The notes beneath the pieces are model-generated. The model was not told the origin of the DNA and searched no databases. It worked only from the letters and a program-made list of their open reading frames with translations. From positions 1 to 11,010 of the forward strand of contig CAUCBQ010000066.1 of assembly GCA_958441075.1 (NCBI GenBank): DNA of 11,010 nucleotides, given 5' to 3'. How positions within the stretch are numbered: the first letter of the stretch is position 1; every line of letters begins with the position of its first letter. The position numbers were made by a program, and so were the translations under genes. Positions 5,697 through 11,010 of this stretch are shown piece by piece. Origin of the DNA: an uncultured Clostridiaceae bacterium (lineage in GTDB: Bacteria > Bacillota > Clostridia > Lachnospirales > Lachnospiraceae).

Positions 5697-8600
5697 ATGG
5701 AAGGACGGAAAAGACCAGGGGTGTTATCCCGTCAGAGGTATAGCACCGCAAAGCGTTTCCTGGCGCTGACACTGGCATTTGCCATGATATTTACCAGTGT
5801 GGGCACAGATCTGAACACTGCTTATGCAGCCGAAGGAAACCGGGTTGATTTCCAGATCTACGGCGCAGACCTGGTGGAAGCCATCAATGATGCTGTGGAA
5901 GCGGGAAATCCGGTAACAGCGGATGATCTGAACTTTACCAATGGAGCCATTGAGAAGTTCGACGCCCTGTTCTTTGGCGAAGGCAAGGTCTACGAAGTAT
6001 TCCCGGCAGTTGAAGGCGGGGATATGGATGCGGAAGTAAGAGTGTTCGTCCGTCTGCCTGAGGATGCCGATGATATGTACATGGTCACAGGCGATGAAGA
6101 GGTCATCTTCTTATATGTAAATAATGGAGAAGACACCATCAGCTGCTCCACGAAGATCATCCGCACCGAGGACGGAGAGGAAAAGGCCAAGAGCACCAAG
6201 CGCATCACGGTAAAGAGTTATGAAGACAAGTTCGGCGATGAAGAGAGCAATATCATCTCAAAGCCGGAAGAAACCTTACCGTCTGCGCCTGAAACAAACA
6301 CCCCCCCCCAGGAGAGCAAACCTGAGGAGACGCCGGCTGAGACGCTGACGCCTGCTGAGAGCACCGCTCCAGAAGAGACTGCGGTTCCCGAGTCTACAGA
6401 GGAATCTTCTGAGACAGAAGAATCTGAGGATGCGGCCGAGAGCACCGAGAGCCAGGAAGCCGAGAGTGAGACAGACGTAACTGAGCCGGAGAGCAGTGAA
6501 GCCGAGACGGAAGCTACCGAGGCCACTGAGGCTGAGAGTGAGGCCACCGAAGCTGAAACAGATGTTTCTGAGGATACAGAAGCACCGGCAGAAGAGGGCG
6601 CTGAGGAAAAATCTCAGGATGATTCCGCAGTAACCATTTCCTCTATTTCCCGCCATCAGGTACCAGTGGTAGCTGAGACTGAGGCGGCAGAGGAAAAAGA
6701 GGAGGCCACAGAGGCTGAGACCGAAGAAGCTGAATCTGAGGAGCCAGAGGCCACAGAGGCTGAGACCGAAGAAGCTGAATCCGAGGAGCCGGAGACAACC
6801 GAGGCTGAAACCGAGGAAACGACAGCTGAGGAGACCACTGCAGAGGAAAGCACTTCTGAGGAAACAACCACAGCGCCGGAGGAGAGCACAGAGGAGTCCT
6901 CTACCGAGGCTGAAAGCGGCGAAGAGACTACTGTAGCCCCCGAAGAGAGCACCACTGCTCCTGAGACAGAGGAAACAGAGGAAAGCACAGAGGCTGAGAC
7001 AACAGCTCCCGCTGAGACACAGCCCCCTGTTCAGACAGCAACTCCAACCGCACCGGAAGAGGATAAGAAGCCGGCGGCTACGGACAGCGATCTGGTTGGT
7101 ATGGGATGGTGTAGTACGGCGAAGGCGTATACTACCACGTTAAATGCATTAAAGGTATTTGAAAATCAGATTAAGCTTACAGCAGATGTAGCCGGTGCTG
7201 AAAATGTTACGGTGACATTGAGCGCAATGCCGGGAGTAATTCCGGAAGGAAGCTATGTTGAGGCAGAGGCAATCACAGATGAGGGCCAGCTGGATCTGAT
7301 GAAGAAGGCGGCTGATGAACAGCTCATGAAGAAGGATCTGGCTGCTGTAGATATTTTTGCAGCAGACATTACACTGTACGATGCGGACGGCAATGAGATT
7401 CAGCCGGACGGCAGTGTGAAGGTTACATTTGATGGAACTGAGATAGACAGTGCTTCTTCAGTTGTATACCATATGAGTGAAGATGGAAATGGACCGCAGA
7501 CGTTCAGCCTGTTTGATGAAGAAAATCCGTATACAGCGGAAAAGGTAACTTCAGCACCGGCTGAAGGCGGCGATACTGCTTTTATGACAGATCATTTCTC
7601 CATCTATGCACATATTGAAACGGAAGAAACTTTTTATTATGAAGTAAACTTCTATTACAAGGATGGACAGGAAGATGTACTTATCTCCGGTGTTCAGTAT
7701 GTAAAAGAAGGTGAAGTGCCTATCCAGCCGGATGCTCCTGTACTGGAAGGAAAGCATTTTGTGGGATGGGAGCCGGAAGTAGTTCCAATTGCAGCAGATA
7801 CTGATTTTTATGCTCAGTATGCAGAGAATGCAGGAGAGATTCACCTGAGAGTTAATTATCAGTACAGTGACGGTTCGTCTGCGGCGCAGCCATGGGTAGC
7901 AGAGGTTCAGGCAGGTGTGAAATGTGATTATACGGTAGAATCTCCGGAAATTGATGGATTCGTACCGGATCATAGCACAGTTGAATTTAAGGCTGCATAT
8001 GATTCAGATCAGACTGTAACTGTAACGTATACAGGTGCTGAAGGCAACTATACGGTTCAACACTGGCAGTTAGATGTACAGGGGAATAAAGTTGGGGACC
8101 CGGTAGAGACAGAGGAAATGACTGGCGAGGTGGGAACCTATACGCAGGCCAAGGCTAAGACATACGAAGGCTTTACCGCAAGAGAAATTTCTCAGGTAAG
8201 GATTGGTTCGGATGGAAGTACGGTTGTAGATGTTCTGTATGAGCGAAATACCTACACGCTGACCTGGGATACCGGTGAAGGCGGAAGCTATATCGCACCA
8301 TCTGATATTGTATACGGTGCGGAGATTAAAACACCGGAAAAAGATCCTGCCAGACTTGGCTATGAGTTTGTCAGATGGAATAATCTGCCTGAGACAATGC
8401 CTGCTCAGGATACAGTAGTAACAGCCGAATGGAGATCTGCTACAAGAGCAGATTACAAGGTTATCTACTGGAAGGAAACTCTGACGCAGGGTGAGTATGC
8501 GGTTGGGGATATTACATATGGTAAGGATGGCCGTGTAGGAAGTAATATTCCATATTATGCAGATAATAACATGTATGAAGGCTTCAAGCTGAATGCTGAT

Positions 8601-11010
8601 AAGTCAGCAGGAGATGTTCAGATTACAGCCGATGGTATGGCGGTAAAGAATGTGTATTATGACCGTGAGACGTATACCATTACGTTTATGCGTAGCAAAA
8701 CGGTATTGGGTATAATAATCGGCTGGAAGGAAGATACAAGTTTAAAGATCACGGCCCGTTATGGTGAAGATGTTCACGACCAGTGGGATGCGGCTTGTAA
8801 GAATGATGGATGGGGACCAAATAAAGATGATCGTGTTCAATATACTTTAATAGCTAATATGCCTGCAAAGCATCTGATAATGTATGAAAAGACGGATAAT
8901 ACTGGCCGGAAACAATTGACTTATTACATAGAAGGATTGCAGGGAAATTATGATGAGTATGCTACTTTTGGTGTAAGTAGTAACACGTCCTTGACCGAAG
9001 AAGATAAACAGCCGATTACTGGTTTTGAGTTTGAAACCTGGAAAAAAGAGGGTAATCCTCTTTGGTTAAAGTATAGTCGTAATTCCTACAACCTTCATTT
9101 CGAAAACTGCGCGTCAATGAAGCCGGCATCTATCAAGTTTGAGGCTCCGTTGTCAAAGGGAATGCCACAGAGGGACCCAGGACGTCCGGCAGACGTAGAG
9201 GATGATTATAAATTTGATGGATGGTATCTTGACCCTGCATTTACGACTCCGGTTGACTGGAATGCTACGATGCCAGCGGATAATATAAGAATCTACGCTA
9301 AGTGGAAGGCTCCTGAATACACGGTATCGTTTGAGACAAATGGCGGTACTCCTATTGATCCTATTACAGTGATAAAGGGAGATACGATTGAACTTCCGGC
9401 TGACCCTGAAAAGGAAGGAGATATTTTCCTTGGATGGTATACAGATGCTGATTTTACTAAGAAGTTCATTCCTGAATCAAAGATTGTAGAGGATACTACG
9501 CTCTATGCCAAGTGGGAAAGCTCTGATACTGTTACATATACTGTAAAATATGTTACGGAAGTAAATGGAGAACAGAAAGAGATTTGTGACTCCAAGGAAG
9601 AAACTGCCAAGTTAGGTACATCTGTGACAGAAGAGGCAGCTGCTGTTGAAGGATATTACCCAAGATCCATGTTCCTGACTCAAGCTATTTCAAAGTCAGG
9701 TATGACGATTACGTTTGTATATGATCCTGTTGAGACATGGAGCTATACAGTAAAATATCTTTTAGAAGGTAGCGACACACCTGTTGCGGAAGAAGAAACA
9801 TATGAAACCACGAACCATGCAGTAGCAGTTAATTTTAAACCTGTTGAAGGATATACTTTGAAAACCAATCCTGTGGTAACTGTAACAAAGGATTCTCCAG
9901 TAGCGGTATTTTACTACACAACTCAGAAGGCTTTTTATCATACACAGCATTGGTTTGAGGGATTGAACGGAAGCTATGGACTTCATTCCATAGATACTGT
10001 TTCTGACGAGGCAGCAGGAAAGAATGTTCAGGCAACACCATTGAATCGTGAAGGATTTACATATGCTCCCGGTCATGAGGGAGAAGTAGCAAGCGGAACA
10101 ACAGATATCCATAAAATTTTAACAATGAAGCTGTATTACACAAGAAATCAGCATCAGGTTAAATATGAGATTGCAGGAGATGTTCCTGATGGAGTTGTGT
10201 TACCGTTAGAGAGTACACAAAAGTATAAGTCCCAGATAACTGTTGAAGCTCCTTTAAGCGTTCCGGGATATACATTTACCGGATGGACAACGGATGATGT
10301 TCAGGTGAATAATGGTAAGTTTATAATGCCTGATAGGGATGTTGTTCTTACGGGAAGCTTTACAAAGGATAAATACAACTATCGGGTAGAGTACTACTAT
10401 GATGAAGTCCTGAATGAGGAGCTGACGGAAAGCCGTACGGAAGAGTACGGAGCAGTGGTAGACACATTCGAGCCGAAGCCTGAAACAGACTATGCGCTTG
10501 ACCGTGTGGAGAACCTGCCGCTGACGATCGGAACGGATGCAGAAGCAAACGTAATCCGCGTATATTATGCCAAGGATGAAAACAAGGATAACGTACCGGA
10601 TAAGTACCAGATCGAAGTAAGCTATGAAGCTGAAAACGGAACCGTAACGCTGACAGAAGTACAGTATGTAACACTGTATAAGGACGGCAAGTGGGCGACT
10701 GCCGAAGATGGAGGAGTAGGCCACCTGTCAGAGGAACAGATCAGCGGAACGAGTGCAAACATCGGCTACAAGGCAGCAGACCCGTTATGGAGCCCGTCTG
10801 AGCCAAGCACAGAAACCGGACTGACTAAGGATACTGTATATAAGGCAACCTATGTAAAAGACAGCTTTGTATACCGGGTAGAATACTACTATGATGAAGT
10901 CCTGAACGGGGAACTGACGGAGAGCCGTACGGAAGAGTACGGAGCAGTGGTAGAGACATTCGAGCCGAAGCCTGAAACAGACTATGCGCTTGACCGTGTG
11001 GAGAACCTGC
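5697..11010 (+). CDS. Large secreted InlB B-repeat/MucBP-type modular surface protein (3' partial)
   Basis: One frame stays open from the ATG to the window edge, at least 1771 residues, with no stop. Residues 1-44 are a long signal peptide (basic start, hydrophobic core LALTLAFAMIFTSVG, AYA cleavage after 44). Residues 46-195 form an unassigned domain. Residues 195-463 are a Glu/Thr/Ala-rich linker. Residues 465-640 are a possible beta-rich domain ending DHFSIYA. Then come repeated modules: about 645-705 (ends GWEPEVVPIAADT), 716-782 and 785-851 MucBP-like, 852-913 InlB-like, 919-1160 a long YWKE/ARYGED module, 1161-1277 two InlB B-repeats (FDGWYLDP..YAKW and FLGWYTDA..YAKW), 1280-1345, 1348-1409 and 1410-1484 MucBP-like, 1485-1559 ending MPDRDVVLTGSF, and from 1562 a 164-residue repeating module. 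Role inferred: adhesion or cell-surface display. Any sortase signal lies beyond the window. Confidence 0.85.
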   Translation, partial: MEGRKRPGVLSRQRYSTAKRFLALTLAFAMIFTSVGTDLNTAYAAEGNRVDFQIYGADLVEAINDAVEAGNPVTADDLNFTNGAIEKFDALFFGEGKVYEVFPAVEGGDMDAEVRVFVRLPEDADDMYMVTGDEEVIFLYVNNGEDTISCSTKIIRTEDGEEKAKSTKRITVKSYEDKFGDEESNIISKPEETLPSAPETNTPPQESKPEETPAETLTPAESTAPEETAVPESTEESSETEESEDAAESTESQEAESETDVTEPESSEAETEATEATEAESEATEAETDVSEDTEAPAEEGAEEKSQDDSAVTISSISRHQVPVVAETEAAEEKEEATEAETEEAESEEPEATEAETEEAESEEPETTEAETEETTAEETTAEESTSEETTTAPEESTEESSTEAESGEETTVAPEESTTAPETEETEESTEAETTAPAETQPPVQTATPTAPEEDKKPAATDSDLVGMGWCSTAKAYTTTLNALKVFENQIKLTADVAGAENVTVTLSAMPGVIPEGSYVEAEAITDEGQLDLMKKAADEQLMKKDLAAVDIFAADITLYDADGNEIQPDGSVKVTFDGTEIDSASSVVYHMSEDGNGPQTFSLFDEENPYTAEKVTSAPAEGGDTAFMTDHFSIYAHIETEETFYYEVNFYYKDGQEDVLISGVQYVKEGEVPIQPDAPVLEGKHFVGWEPEVVPIAADTDFYAQYAENAGEIHLRVNYQYSDGSSAAQPWVAEVQAGVKCDYTVESPEIDGFVPDHSTVEFKAAYDSDQTVTVTYTGAEGNYTVQHWQLDVQGNKVGDPVETEEMTGEVGTYTQAKAKTYEGFTAREISQVRIGSDGSTVVDVLYERNTYTLTWDTGEGGSYIAPSDIVYGAEIKTPEKDPARLGYEFVRWNNLPETMPAQDTVVTAEWRSATRADYKVIYWKETLTQGEYAVGDITYGKDGRVGSNIPYYADNNMYEGFKLNADKSAGDVQITADGMAVKNVYYDRETYTITFMRSKTVLGIIIGWKEDTSLKITARYGEDVHDQWDAACKNDGWGPNKDDRVQYTLIANMPAKHLIMYEKTDNTGRKQLTYYIEGLQGNYDEYATFGVSSNTSLTEEDKQPITGFEFETWKKEGNPLWLKYSRNSYNLHFENCASMKPASIKFEAPLSKGMPQRDPGRPADVEDDYKFDGWYLDPAFTTPVDWNATMPADNIRIYAKWKAPEYTVSFETNGGTPIDPITVIKGDTIELPADPEKEGDIFLGWYTDADFTKKFIPESKIVEDTTLYAKWESSDTVTYTVKYVTEVNGEQKEICDSKEETAKLGTSVTEEAAAVEGYYPRSMFLTQAISKSGMTITFVYDPVETWSYTVKYLLEGSDTPVAEEETYETTNHAVAVNFKPVEGYTLKTNPVVTVTKDSPVAVFYYTTQKAFYHTQHWFEGLNGSYGLHSIDTVSDEAAGKNVQATPLNREGFTYAPGHEGEVASGTTDIHKILTMKLYYTRNQHQVKYEIAGDVPDGVVLPLESTQKYKSQITVEAPLSVPGYTFTGWTTDDVQVNNGKFIMPDRDVVLTGSFTKDKYNYRVEYYYDEVLNEELTESRTEEYGAVVDTFEPKPETDYALDRVENLPLTIGTDAEANVIRVYYAKDENKDNVPDKYQIEVSYEAENGTVTLTEVQYVTLYKDGKWATAEDGGVGHLSEEQISGTSANIGYKAADPLWSPSEPSTETGLTKDTVYKATYVKDSFVYRVEYYYDEVLNGELTESRTEEYGAVVETFEPKPETDYALDRVENL
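6301..6309 (+). repeat. C9 homopolymer at the start of the acidic linker
   Basis: Nine consecutive C within the codons ACC CCC CCC CAG (Thr-Pro-Pro-Gln, about residues 202-205). In the present sequence the frame continues correctly through it. Gain of one C leads to TGA after a few codons (CCA GGA GAG CAA ACC TGA). Loss of one leads to TGA some fourteen codons later. Confidence 0.9.
6702..6791 (+). repeat. 45-bp tandem duplication in the acidic linker
   Basis: Two head-to-tail 45-bp units (6702-6746 and 6747-6791) both encode EATEAETEEAESEEP. They differ only at silent positions (TCT/TCC and CCA/CCG). A shortened, diverged third unit (ETTEAETEET) follows at 6792. The unit is a multiple of three, so copy change would alter stalk length without shifting frame. 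Confidence 0.85.
10383..10518 (+). repeat. Surface-protein tandem module, start of copy 1
   Basis: Encodes RVEYYYDEVLNEELTESR and what follows through RVENL. It matches 10875-11010 at 130 of 136 bases (96%), with a period of 492 bp (164 codons). The rest of the unit (to 10874) contains DENKDNVPDKYQ and a beta-rich half ending TVYKATYVKDSF. Confidence 0.9.
10875..11010 (+). repeat. Surface-protein tandem module, copy 2 (cut by window edge)
   Basis: Begins a second copy of the 492-bp unit. Six base differences from copy 1, four silent and two changing residues (GAG to GGG, GAC to GAG). It runs off the right end, so the number of copies cannot be known from this window. Confidence 0.9.

Larger units (their letters stand above)
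6279..7083 (+). repeat. Glu/Thr/Ala/Ser-rich low-complexity linker region
   Basis: About 270 codons of irregular short repeats such as EATEAETEE, AEEST and EESTTAPE, strongly acidic and lacking aromatic residues. One short break, AVTISSISRHQVPVV (from about residue 311), interrupts it. It probably forms an extended, highly charged stalk or spacer between the N-terminal domain and the repeat modules. The opposite strand is free of stops in several stretches only because of this biased composition. Confidence 0.8.

Noticed and set aside
6218..6988. Several minus-strand open frames (74-126 codons) rich in Ser, Val and Ala, or Leu and Arg
   Set aside because: They lie opposite the low-complexity Glu/Thr linker, whose GAG/GAA/ACA/GCT codons rarely give stops on the other strand. 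None has a ribosome binding site or a plausible protein sequence.
5697..11010. Frameshift or pseudogene in the surface protein
   Set aside because: I read the frame codon by codon from 5697 to the edge and found no stop. Domains continue in register across the C9 tract. The lack of a stop reflects the window edge.
10383..11010. Mobile element or CRISPR-like array from the repeated DNA
   Set aside because: The repeats are long, in frame, protein-coding and contiguous with the surface protein. There are no spacers, terminal inverted repeats or transposase.

Overview
The window looks like chromosome from a Gram-positive anaerobe of the Clostridia, most likely Lachnospiraceae. This is inferred from moderate GC, strong AGGAG ribosome binding sites, a Clostridia-type BTAD regulator and a very large InlB/MucBP-repeat surface protein. 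No species can be named from the sequence alone.

Layout. Bases 1-42 may hold the tail of an upstream gene. An AEC-family permease (54-962) is followed by a candidate terminator (1052-1095). A tRNA-dihydrouridine synthase (1196-2140) has its own promoter and is followed by a strong paired-hairpin structure. After a 292-base gap with candidate promoters, a GreA-type elongation factor (2433-2936) is tightly linked to a BTAD-type regulator (2938-4128). The C-terminus of that regulator looks like a degenerate GGDEF fold. Converging on it, with only 3 bases between stop codons, is a lone COG1106-type ATPase on the minus strand (4132-5307).

The 389-base gap 5308-5696 is a divergent control region. 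The ATPase promoter there is flanked by two identical 16-bp sites exactly 64 bp apart. The rightward surface-protein gene has an extended -10 element preceded by two TTGTAAC boxes 11 bp apart.

From 5697 to the right edge (11010) a single open frame of at least 1771 codons runs without a stop. It encodes a secreted, modular surface protein: signal peptide, a roughly 150-residue N-terminal region, a roughly 270-residue Glu/Thr/Ala-rich linker that begins at a C9 tract, then InlB B-repeat, MucBP-like and related modules, and finally a 164-residue module that begins to repeat at 96% DNA identity as the window ends. The C-terminus, where a cell-wall anchor would be expected, lies outside.

The first five genes are mostly housekeeping or regulatory. 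The surface protein is the accessory, fast-evolving part. Its C9 tract, internal repeats and changing base composition suggest expression switching and length variation. The most interesting points are the C9 tract, the twin operator-like sites, and the BTAD plus degenerate GGDEF architecture.
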